Notes: generated by a model from the sequence alone, not told the origin. A DNA stretch of 7,523 bases from an uncultured Christensenellaceae bacterium (GCA_910588465.1 CAJUOP010000029.1:1-7523); one strand, 5' to 3'; shown: positions 1-5,062, counted from the first letter of the stretch. Translations and numbers: made by a program.

Positions 1-60
1 CAGATTTTAGCCTTGTTACTCCTTACCAAGGACGTGCTCTACCTGCTGAGCCATAACAGC
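1..60 (-). tRNA. tRNA-Thr(GGU)-like gene, 3' end outside window, abnormal 3' half
   Basis: Read on the minus strand from base 60, the first 41 nt fit a threonine tRNA: acceptor strand GCTGTTA, TG, D-stem GCTC, D-loop AGCAGGTA, D-stem GAGC, then an anticodon loop TTGGTAA with anticodon GGT. From memory this resembles clostridial tRNA-Thr(GGU). After AAGGA the match stops. Anticodon-stem pairs 28-42 and 27-43 are mismatched, and the expected variable loop and the GTTCAAATC-like T-loop are absent; GCTAAAATC is the nearest string. TAACA at bases 14-18 could pair with TGTTA of the acceptor strand, as if the T-arm were deleted. It may be a degenerate tRNA, an interrupted tRNA, or an assembly artefact near a contig end. 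The last bases lie beyond the window. Confidence 0.5.
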
Positions 61-95
61 GGTTTGCGACAATAATCAATGCAATTACTTTTAAC

Positions 96-124
96 AGTAT
101 AGTAAAAACCGCTTGCAAAGTCAA
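96..124 (-). promoter_or_regulatory. sigma-A promoter of the tRNA-like gene
   Basis: On the minus strand TTGACT (bases 124-119) is followed by a 17-bp spacer and TATACT (bases 101-96). Each box matches consensus at five of six positions. Transcription would begin near base 89, leaving about 29 nt of leader before the tRNA-like sequence. The intact promoter argues that this locus is transcribed even though the RNA looks abnormal. Confidence 0.75.
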
Positions 125-164
125 GCGATAATCGGAATAATTTGCAAAAAAATAAAACTTTTTT

Positions 165-214
165 CTAAGCGGCAGGAGCGCCCGCAAAATTTTGCGGGCG
201 CTCCTGCCGCTTAG
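165..214 (-). terminator. 50-bp perfect palindrome, likely terminator of the Amidase_6 gene
   Basis: Two 25-bp arms (165-189 and 190-214) are exact reverse complements with an AAAATTTT centre, so the RNA hairpin would be unusually long and GC-rich. It begins 2 nt after the stop codon of the minus-strand Amidase_6 gene. In that direction the hairpin is followed by A6, then GTTTTATTTTTTT, so the U-rich tract is delayed by several bases compared with a textbook terminator. On the plus strand it is followed by only a short T-run. Termination of the minus-strand gene is the simplest role. A dispersed palindromic repeat family is an alternative. Confidence 0.75.
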
Positions 215-216
215 AT

Positions 217-705
217 TTATCCGTCCATGCGAACGCCGAGGATATGTAAACCCCGTACGCGGTCGAAGGAGTAGGATTGCAGCGGCTTATCGTACGCGTC
301 GTACGAGTGTGCGGCGACCAGTATCTGTCCGCGGCGGAAGCCCACGACGAAGGGCGTATGATAAAAGTCGCCCGTTTCCCGTCCTAACTGAACCACGTCT
401 CCGATTTCGAGCTCGGACAGCGGGACTTCCTTGGCGAACGGTCCCACGCCCTCGTTTCGGGTGAGAAAATGATACAGATACTCCACGCCCGTCCACGAAG
501 CCGTTCGGTCGTTTGCCGAAAGGTAATACCAGCCGTAGACGGGGGTAAAATTCATGATTCCCGCACCGGCAAAGATGCATTGCGAGGCAAAGTTGGTACA
601 GTCTCCGCCGATTTTGCTGAAATCGTAAAAAGCGGGGTTTCTTCGGTAAGCCCATTTTTTGGCGTATTGAACCGCCGAGTTGCGGTCGTATGCAAACGTT
701 TCCAT
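217..705 (-). CDS. Amidase_6-domain protein (papain-like putative amidase)
   Basis: The 162-residue protein is almost entirely one Amidase_6 domain, a papain/NlpC-like fold seen in Firmicutes and proposed to cut amide bonds, possibly in cell-wall peptides. Visible hallmarks are the N-terminal AYDRNSAVQYAKKWAYRRNP stretch (residues 5-24), the GGDCTNFASQC block with the presumed nucleophile Cys36, SWTGVEYLYHFL (70-81), LEIGDVVQL (99-107), and a His in FYHTPFVV (His116) as the likely general base. A second His lies in AAHSYDAYDKPL (131-142). No signal peptide or membrane segment is visible, so it should stay in the compartment where it is made. The only plausible start is ATG at 705, and no Shine-Dalgarno sequence sits at normal spacing. 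It is divergent from yunB, and the shared sigma-E-like promoter region suggests expression in the mother cell. The substrate is unknown. Confidence 0.9.
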   Translation of the reverse strand: METFAYDRNSAVQYAKKWAYRRNPAFYDFSKIGGDCTNFASQCIFAGAGIMNFTPVYGWYYLSANDRTASWTGVEYLYHFLTRNEGVGPFAKEVPLSELEIGDVVQLGRETGDFYHTPFVVGFRRGQILVAAHSYDAYDKPLQSYSFDRVRGLHILGVRMDG

Positions 706-710
706 GTTCT

Positions 711-740
711 ATGTTATGCCTTTGCGGCGCGAAACGTGAC
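711..740 (-). promoter_or_regulatory. Possible sigma-E-like promoter of the Amidase_6 gene
   Basis: On the minus strand GTCACGTT (740-733) is separated by 14 bp from CATAACAT (718-711). The Bacillus sigma-E pattern is roughly KMATATT, 13-15 bp, CATACANT. The -35 matches at five of seven positions and the -10 at six of eight, counting the free position. Only AGAAC lies between the -10 and the ATG, so transcription would start at about the start codon. CATAACATA also fits the sigma-K -10 pattern CATANNNTA. Inference from motif matching only. Confidence 0.4.
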
Positions 741-765
741 CTTTTTGTTAAAAAGCGGGAGCGGG

Positions 766-796
766 CTCATAATTAGGCGGGACAACTTCATACAAT
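766..796 (+). promoter_or_regulatory. Possible sigma-E promoter of yunB
   Basis: CATACAAT (789-796) is a full match to the sigma-E -10 pattern CATACANT. CTCATAAT (766-773) lies 15 bp upstream, and its last seven bases match KMATATT at six of seven positions. In B. subtilis yunB belongs to the sigma-E regulon, which makes this match meaningful. The -10 ends 5 nt before the proposed GTG, which implies a leaderless message. A competing sigma-A reading is TTGTTA (745-750), 17 bp, CATAAT (768-773). Confidence 0.5.
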
Positions 797-801
797 ACAC
801 C

Positions 802-1470
802 GTGAAACGCTACCGCTCCCCGAAAAGAAAATTACAGCGCAGAATCTTGTTTGCGCTTATCGCGTTTTTGCTGATCGGACTTGTGATTTTCGTGCACGTC
901 AACGTGACCGTAGTGTTAAAGTCGATCGCGGAAGCGAGTATGCGTTCGATTACGACGGTCGCCGTAAACGACGCCATTTATTACACGCTTTCCGATCAGG
1001 TGCGCTACGAAGATCTGGTAAACGTAAGCAGGGACAAAGAGGGGAACGTGCTTGCCATCACTTCAAATTCCTTTCAAATAAACCGCATCGCCCGCGACGC
1101 CGCATATATGTCGCAGGAAAATCTGACGAAGATGAGCGAGGACGGCATCGAAGTGCCGCTGGGGGCGTTTACGGGCGTGGAGGCGTGGTCCGGCTTCGGA
1201 CCGCGCGTGAACATTAAAATTATCCCCATATCCAACGTAGCCTGCCGATTCGTTTCACATTTCGAGGAGGCGGGAATCAACCAGACAAAGCACTCCATTT
1301 ATTTGGAAATCGTCGCCGATATCTCCATTATCATGCCGTCGGGGACGAGCAATTTTGCCTCCTTGACCGAGGTGCTCATCTGCGAAAGCGTGCTTTTGGG
1401 AAAGGTGCCCGACACCTATTTGCAAATGGATATTTTCGGGAACGGATATACGCTTGCGCCCTCTAAATAG
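802..1470 (+). CDS. yunB: YunB-family sporulation protein
   Basis: From GTG 802 this is a 222-residue protein with a basic N-terminus (KRYRSPKRKLQRR), one membrane segment at about residues 14-32 and an extracytoplasmic domain. The pattern matches YunB: SIAEASMRSITTVAVNDAIY after the helix, VNVSRDKEGNVLAITSNSFQINRIA in the middle, and a C-terminal LTEVLICESVLLGKVPDTYLQ block. In B. subtilis YunB is a mother-cell (sigma-E) protein needed for normal sporulation; its biochemical role is not known. The reading frame stays open far upstream, but those codons lie opposite the Amidase_6 gene and look non-native. The start is uncertain. GTG 802 gives a normal-looking product yet has no Shine-Dalgarno sequence. 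AGGCGGG (775-781) would sit 8 nt before an ATA codon at 790. The gene ends by overlapping the convergent murG-like gene by 8 bp. Confidence 0.85.
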   Translation: MKRYRSPKRKLQRRILFALIAFLLIGLVIFVHVNVTVVLKSIAEASMRSITTVAVNDAIYYTLSDQVRYEDLVNVSRDKEGNVLAITSNSFQINRIARDAAYMSQENLTKMSEDGIEVPLGAFTGVEAWSGFGPRVNIKIIPISNVACRFVSHFEEAGINQTKHSIYLEIVADISIIMPSGTSNFASLTEVLICESVLLGKVPDTYLQMDIFGNGYTLAPSK

Positions 1471-2503
1471 ATTTCCCGCTCTCTTGTTCGATGACGGAAA
1501 GGATTCGTTTCGTTCCGCTTTCAACCCCGCACGAGAGCAGATCGGCTTTCAGTTTTTCGTCGCGGAGCAGTTCGCTAAGGGCGGAGGGGAGCTTGACAAG
1601 CTCGGTTTCGGGCAACGTTCGGCAAAGATTTCGACGGCGGAAATATTCGGCGTTTTCCACCTGATCCCCGCGCGAGCCGCGAGCGAGCGGGACAAGCAGT
1701 GCGGGCTTTTTTAAAACGAGAATTTCGAACACCGTATTGCTCCCCGCACGGGAAAGCACCATATCGCAGCAGGCGTAAGCGCTGCCCATGTCCGACTCGA
1801 ATTCACGCTGTACGTAGCCCTCGGGGGCGTTCGGCAAAAGGTTGCCCTTGCCGCACAGGTGCAAAATCTGAAAGCTGCGCAAAAGAACGGGGAGCGCCGC
1901 ACGCACCGCCTCGTTGATGGCTCGGCTTCCGCTACCGCCGCCCAATATCAGCAAAACGGGCTTTTCGTCCGTAAAGGAATATTTCCGTTTCGCGCGCGTG
2001 CGTTCGCCGTTTAAGACCTCCCGCCGCACGGGGGAGCCCGTATATTTCCCGTTGGGGAACGCCTCCGCCGTTTCGGGGAAAGAGGTCAGCACGTAGCGGC
2101 ATTTCTTCGCGGCAAGGCGGGTGCACAATCCTGCGGAAAGATCGCTTTCGTGCGTGAGCACGGGAATGTCCAGTTTATGTGCCGCCCAGATGGCGGGATA
2201 GCTGGCGTAGCCGCCCTTGGAAAACACGAGGTCGGGGCGTTCCCGCATTAAAATTTCTTTCGCTCGCTTTTTCGCCGCGTTCAACGCGAAGGGGATCTTT
2301 AAATTTTTCAGAGTGAACGACCGTATCAGCTTGGGACAGTCTACCGTAAAAAAGGGATAGCCTGCCTGTTCGACAAGCCCTTTTTCAATCCCGCCCGTGC
2401 CCATATATGCCAGACGGTGCGAGTATTTGATTTCGTTCATCAATGCGAGATTGGGGACGACGTGCCCCGCGCTTCCGCCGCCCGTAAACAGAATGTATTT
2501 CAT
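1463..2503 (-). CDS. murG: MurG-like UDP-GlcNAc transferase, probably the second (HESD-type) paralogue
   Basis: MurG moves GlcNAc from UDP-GlcNAc to lipid I, making lipid II at the inner face of the membrane. This 346-residue GT28 protein has the family motifs: GGGSAGH (8-14), FSKGGYASYP (94-103), HESD (118-121), GGGSGSRAIN (188-197), SRAGSNTVFE (251-260) and GDQVENA (279-285). Length is normal. Classical MurG has HEQNAxPG where this has HESDLSAG, and GGSQGA where this has GGGSGS. I recall the HESD form from second MurG copies in Firmicutes, so this may not be the housekeeping enzyme. It stands outside a division/cell-wall cluster, beside yunB, which fits a cortex-synthesis or sporulation role (inference). 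ATG 2503 lacks a Shine-Dalgarno sequence. It lies 80 bp downstream of wyl on the same strand and could be read through from it. Confidence 0.88.
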   Translation of the reverse strand: MKYILFTGGGSAGHVVPNLALMNEIKYSHRLAYMGTGGIEKGLVEQAGYPFFTVDCPKLIRSFTLKNLKIPFALNAAKKRAKEILMRERPDLVFSKGGYASYPAIWAAHKLDIPVLTHESDLSAGLCTRLAAKKCRYVLTSFPETAEAFPNGKYTGSPVRREVLNGERTRAKRKYSFTDEKPVLLILGGGSGSRAINEAVRAALPVLLRSFQILHLCGKGNLLPNAPEGYVQREFESDMGSAYACCDMVLSRAGSNTVFEILVLKKPALLVPLARGSRGDQVENAEYFRRRNLCRTLPETELVKLPSALSELLRDEKLKADLLSCGVESGTKRILSVIEQESGKSI

Positions 2504-2511
2504 ATACAGGC

Positions 2512-2541
2512 AGTATATTCCGTTTGCGCAAATTTATTGAC
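2512..2541 (-). promoter_or_regulatory. Weak sigma-E-like promoter candidate of the murG-like gene
   Basis: On the minus strand AATATACT (2519-2512) matches CATACANT at six of eight positions counting the free one. GTCAATAA (2541-2534) lies 14 bp upstream but matches the -35 pattern poorly. The -10 ends 8 nt before the ATG, again placing the RNA start next to the start codon. The spacer contains the palindrome TTTGCGCAAA (2523-2532). Too weak to stand alone; it is listed because it repeats the arrangement at the other two putative sporulation genes. Confidence 0.25.
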
Positions 2542-2583
2542 GATGCGCGTTCGCCGCTGTTCGAAGGGGCGGAAGCGCGCCGC

Positions 2584-3507
2584 TCAGCGGTAGAGAGTTG
2601 CGATTCGATCGGCTTCCTTTTTTACCCGCTCCGCGAGGGAAGCGGGGGAGACGACGCAAAATCCGCCGCCCGCCGATAAAATCTTTCCAACCAGCGATTC
2701 GTCGTCGGGCAAGGTCGCTTCGGCAAAATGCTTGCCGTTCCGCTCGAACACGTTTTCCACGCCCAGCCATTCCTCGGCGAACGGAAGCGCGGAGGGGGAA
2801 ATTTCGAACAGCGCGTCTACGGTGCGTTCACTGTCCGTCCAGAAGCGCAGGGGGATTTCCTCGCGTTGAAAGGCGACGGGAGCAAAGGTCTCCTCCGTTT
2901 CGATTACGGTGCGAATCCTTCCCGCCTTAAAGGTGCGGAACGCCTTGCGCGCGGTACAATAGGCGTAAAGGTACCACACGTTCTGTTTTAAAATGAGCAG
3001 ATGAGGGAACACTTTTCGGTGCGAGCGTTCGCCGCCGCGGTCGACGTATTCGATTTCGAGCGCGCGTATTTCGGTGATCGCCCTGTCGAGCACGGCAAGC
3101 TTGTCCGAAAATTTGCGTTCGTCTCCCCAGGTCCCGCCGTCGATGAGTAAATTCCCCGTTACGAACGTTTCGCGCTGCTCCGCTTTAAACTGCGCCCGCA
3201 GCTTTTCGAGGGCGGATTCCAGCACGGGGTCGTGCAGCTGCTCGTTTACGGCAAAGATGGCGTCCGTCGCGCGGGCGTACTCTTCCTTCGACATCAGTCC
3301 CTTGGGCAGCTTGAACGCGTCGGAAATGTATATCCCGCCCTGCGGTCCGCGGGAGACGTCTATGGGAATATTGCAGCAGGTCATTTCGTCGATATAGCGG
3401 TAGATGGTTCGCACCGAAACGCCGAATTTGCCTGCAAGCTCGCCTGCGAATACCTTGCGCCTGGAAAGTAACGTAAATAAAATTCCCATCATAATCTGGT
3501 ATTTCAT
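2584..3507 (-). CDS. WYL-domain transcriptional regulator with N-terminal HTH (YafY/DeoR-like)
   Basis: The 307-residue protein has an HTH_11-type winged helix at about residues 5-55 (MMGILFTLLSRRKVFAGELA, then FGVSVRTIYRYIDEM), a YISDAFKLP turn, and a WYL domain around 148-200 that contains WYLYAYC (178-184). A WCX-like C-terminal extension follows. WYL regulators bind DNA and sense a ligand, often a nucleotide or nucleic acid; the ligand and target genes are unknown here. ATG 3507 is chosen over an upstream ATG at 3573 because GGGAG sits 7 nt before it and because the upstream codons fall inside the promoter. A dyad over the -35 box suggests autoregulation. The divergent small ORF at 3611 shares that upstream DNA and could be a target. 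The murG-like gene lies downstream on the same strand. Confidence 0.9.
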   Translation of the reverse strand: MKYQIMMGILFTLLSRRKVFAGELAGKFGVSVRTIYRYIDEMTCCNIPIDVSRGPQGGIYISDAFKLPKGLMSKEEYARATDAIFAVNEQLHDPVLESALEKLRAQFKAEQRETFVTGNLLIDGGTWGDERKFSDKLAVLDRAITEIRALEIEYVDRGGERSHRKVFPHLLILKQNVWYLYAYCTARKAFRTFKAGRIRTVIETEETFAPVAFQREEIPLRFWTDSERTVDALFEISPSALPFAEEWLGVENVFERNGKHFAEATLPDDESLVGKILSAGGGFCVVSPASLAERVKKEADRIATLYR

Positions 3508-3544
3508 GAGAATGCTCCCAAAAAATTTATATATTTGTAAAAAA

Positions 3545-3573
3545 ATTTTATCATATATGACAAATATTGTCAA
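3545..3573 (-). promoter_or_regulatory. Sigma-A promoter of the WYL regulator gene
   Basis: On the minus strand TTGACA (3573-3568, full consensus), a 17-bp spacer and TAAAAT (3550-3545, five of six) form a strong sigma-A promoter. Transcription would start near 3538, giving a leader of about 30 nt that includes the GGGAG ribosome site. Confidence 0.85.
3558..3572. promoter_or_regulatory. Dyad TGACAA-ATA-TTGTCA over the WYL -35 box
   Basis: Six-bp arms TGACAA (3558-3563) and TTGTCA (3567-3572) are separated by ATA and cover the wyl -35 box. A second palindrome, TCATATATGA (3551-3560), overlaps the first arm. For the divergent small ORF the dyad lies just upstream of its TATAAT (3584-3589). 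The position suits an operator acting on both directions. Binding by the WYL protein is an inference. Confidence 0.5.
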
Positions 3574-3610
3574 GTATTATGGCTATAATCGGGGGAGGAG
3601 GATGAAAGTA

Positions 3611-3784
3611 ATGACTTATACGGAACGTCTGATCGAGGAATACCGCGAGGAGCTGCAAAGAAAGCAGGACGAGGAATTAAAAGCTCGTCTGATAAAAAAC
3701 CGTTCGGCGGACGAGTTGTTCGCTGTTTTGCTTGCGCTCGGTCCCCGGTGCGCCGCCGAGCGAGAAGCCCCCGTCCCCGTTTGA
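3611..3784 (+). CDS. Small charged protein of unknown function (57 residues)
   Basis: I do not recognise a family. The product starts MTYTERLIEEYREELQRKQD and is highly charged and probably helical over residues 4-45, ending in a short Pro/Ala-rich tail. No Cys motif, signal peptide or membrane segment is visible. Support for a real gene comes from AGGAGG (3596-3601) at 9 nt before ATG 3611 and from a perfect TATAAT at 3584-3589; no matching -35 box was found. The in-frame ATG at 3602 directly abuts the AGGAGG and is therefore unlikely to be the start. It is divergent from the WYL regulator and shares the dyad-containing region, so it may be a target of that regulator. It ends about 30 bp before the tyrS promoter, with no clear terminator between. 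Confidence 0.5.
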   Translation: MTYTERLIEEYREELQRKQDEELKARLIKNRSADELFAVLLALGPRCAAEREAPVPV

Positions 3785-3815
3785 TTCGTTTCATGAAAAG
3801 GGCGGGAAAAATTTA

Positions 3816-3844
3816 TTGACATTTTTCCTTATGCGGTGTATAAT
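3816..3844 (+). promoter_or_regulatory. Consensus sigma-A promoter of tyrS
   Basis: TTGACA (3816-3821), a 17-bp spacer and TATAAT (3839-3844) match consensus at every position. Transcription should start near 3851, so the untranslated leader is only about 15 nt. That is enough for AAGGAG (3853-3858, 7-8 nt before the ATG) but not for a T-box or other leader riboswitch. Confidence 0.93.
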
Positions 3845-3856
3845 GCCGCATAAGGA
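3826..3856. promoter_or_regulatory. 11-bp inverted repeat straddling the tyrS -10 box (candidate operator)
   Basis: TCCTTATGCGG (3826-3836) and CCGCATAAGGA (3846-3856) are exact reverse complements separated by a 9-bp spacer that contains TATAAT. The right arm also covers the predicted RNA start and part of the ribosome site. The left arm lies upstream of the RNA start, so the two arms cannot pair in the RNA made from this promoter. A protein-binding operator is the best explanation; the protein is unknown. Confidence 0.65.
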
Positions 3857-3865
3857 GTAACTTTC

Positions 3866-5062
3866 ATGAAAAACGTAATGGACACCCTGCGCGAGCGGGG
3901 ATTTATCAAACAGACGGTTTACGAGGAAGAGCTGTACGAGAAGCTGGGCAAAGAGAGCGTACCCTTTTATATCGGATTCGATCCCACGGCGGACAGCTTG
4001 CACGTGGGGCATTTTATGCAGCTTGTCGCCATGAAGCATATGCAGGACGCGGGGCACAAGCCTATTATTTTGATCGGCGGCGGCACGGGCATGATCGGCG
4101 ATCCTTCGGGCAGAACGGACATGCGCTCGATGATGACGAAGGAGGCGGTCGCCTATCACGTGGAGTGCTTTAAAAAGCAGATGGCGCGCTTCGTGCGCTT
4201 CGAGGGCGAAAACGGCGCGATCGTGGTGAACAATGCGGACTGGCTGTTAAACCTCAATTACGTGGACTTTTTGCGCGACGTGGGCGTGCACTTCTCGGTG
4301 AACAAGATGCTCACCGCCGAGTGCTTCCGTTCGCGCATGGAAAAGGGGCTTTCCTTCCTCGAATTCAATTACATGCTCATGCAGGCATACGACTTTTTGG
4401 TGCTGCATCAAAAGTATCATTGTTCGTTGGAGCTGGGCGGAGACGACCAGTGGAGCAACATTCTGGCGGGCGCCGATCTCATCCGCCGCAAGGAGCAAAA
4501 GCCCGCGTTTGCCATGACCTTTACGCTGCTTACCACGAGCGAAGGCAAGAAGATGGGCAAAACGCAGAAGGGCGCCGTTTGGCTGGACGAGAACAAGACG
4601 AGCCCTTACGAATTCTATCAGTATTGGCGCAACACCAACGACGCGGACGTGGAAAAGTGCTTTAAGCTGCTCACGTTCGTTCCGCTTGCGGAGGTGGAGG
4701 AGCTTTGCAAATATAAAGACGAGCGCATGAACGCGGCAAAGGAACGGCTCGCCTACGAGCTGACCAGGACGGTCCACGGCGAAGAAAAAGCCCAAACGGC
4801 GGCGGCGCAGGCGAAGGCGGCGTTCGGCGGAGAGGGAGAGATGCCCGAAAAGGCGATCCCCGCTTCGGTTACCACGCTGACGGGCGCGCTGGTCGCGGCG
4901 GGGCTGTGCAAGAGCAACGGAGAGGCGCGCAGGCTTGTGGAGCAGGGGGGAGTTTCGGTAAACGGCGAAAAGGCGGAGGACGCCAACGCGCCCCTGCCCG
5001 ACGGCGATTTTACGCTGTTCAAGGGCAAAAAAGTGCGTTTAAAGGTCGTGCGCGGCGCATGA
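3866..5062 (+). CDS. tyrS: Tyrosyl-tRNA synthetase
   Basis: TyrRS is a cytoplasmic class I synthetase that charges tRNA-Tyr with tyrosine using ATP. The 398-residue product has the HIGH motif as HVGH (46-49), a glycine-rich IGGGTGMIGDPSGRT (70-84), the tyrosine-pocket residues Tyr169, Gln173 and Asp176 in YMLMQAYD, GGDDQWSN (191-198) and the KMSKS-type loop KMGKT (229-233). A C-terminal S4 RNA-binding domain follows at about 338-395 (SNGEARRLVEQGGVSVNGEK). Length and order are normal for bacterial TyrRS. ATG 3866 has AAGGAG upstream at good spacing. Many Firmicute tyrS genes carry a T-box leader; this one has a very short leader and an operator-like dyad on its -10 box. The stop overlaps the next gene as ATGA, so both are probably co-translated. 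Confidence 0.97.
   Translation: MKNVMDTLRERGFIKQTVYEEELYEKLGKESVPFYIGFDPTADSLHVGHFMQLVAMKHMQDAGHKPIILIGGGTGMIGDPSGRTDMRSMMTKEAVAYHVECFKKQMARFVRFEGENGAIVVNNADWLLNLNYVDFLRDVGVHFSVNKMLTAECFRSRMEKGLSFLEFNYMLMQAYDFLVLHQKYHCSLELGGDDQWSNILAGADLIRRKEQKPAFAMTFTLLTTSEGKKMGKTQKGAVWLDENKTSPYEFYQYWRNTNDADVEKCFKLLTFVPLAEVEELCKYKDERMNAAKERLAYELTRTVHGEEKAQTAAAQAKAAFGGEGEMPEKAIPASVTTLTGALVAAGLCKSNGEARRLVEQGGVSVNGEKAEDANAPLPDGDFTLFKGKKVRLKVVRGA

Larger units (their letters stand above)
3789..3872. repeat. Pair of 11-bp repeats TTTCATGAAAA flanking the tyrS promoter
   Basis: TTTCATGAAAA occurs at 3789-3799 and at 3862-3872, 73 bp apart. Its first ten bases are a perfect palindrome. The second copy contains the tyrS start codon and the first lies upstream of the -35 box. 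This may be coincidence, or paired sites for a DNA-binding protein; 73 bp is close to seven helical turns. Confidence 0.3.

Noticed and set aside
15..24. AAGGAGTAAC shared (minus strand) with the tyrS ribosome site at 3852-3861
   Set aside because: A 10-bp match is expected many times by chance when both strands of 7.5 kb are compared, and no start codon follows the copy in the tRNA-like region.
711..719. CATAACATA as a sigma-K -10 with an AC pair 17 bp upstream
   Set aside because: It matches CATANNNTA, but the -35 pattern is only two bases and so nearly uninformative. The sigma-E reading explains both -35 and -10 and parallels yunB.
775..792. AGGCGGG 8 nt before an in-frame ATA as the yunB start
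   Set aside because: ATA starts are very rare, and the purine run also sits inside the spacer of the sigma-E-like promoter. Kept only as a note in the gene entry.
469..801. In-frame upstream extension of yunB to an ATG at 469, giving a 333-residue protein
   Set aside because: The added residues lie opposite the Amidase_6 gene, show no YunB similarity and would put 111 residues before the membrane helix. The frame is open only as a shadow of the minus-strand gene.
2542..2583. Imperfect GC-rich hairpin between wyl and the murG-like gene as a terminator
   Set aside because: The stem is broken by several internal loops and no U-tract follows, so termination between the two genes cannot be supported.
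3567..3589. TTGTCA plus TATAAT as a full promoter for the small ORF
   Set aside because: The spacer is only 11 bp, too short for sigma-A. Only the TATAAT is retained as support.
3785..3865. T-box leader or riboswitch upstream of tyrS
   Set aside because: The consensus promoter leaves about 15 nt of leader, and no AGGGTGGNACCGCG-like T-box sequence is seen between the small ORF and tyrS.
4247..4795. Long open frame on the minus strand inside tyrS, and similar frames inside murG, wyl and lysR
   Set aside because: They run antisense to clearly conserved genes, have no ribosome sites or recognisable domains, and are expected in GC-rich coding DNA.
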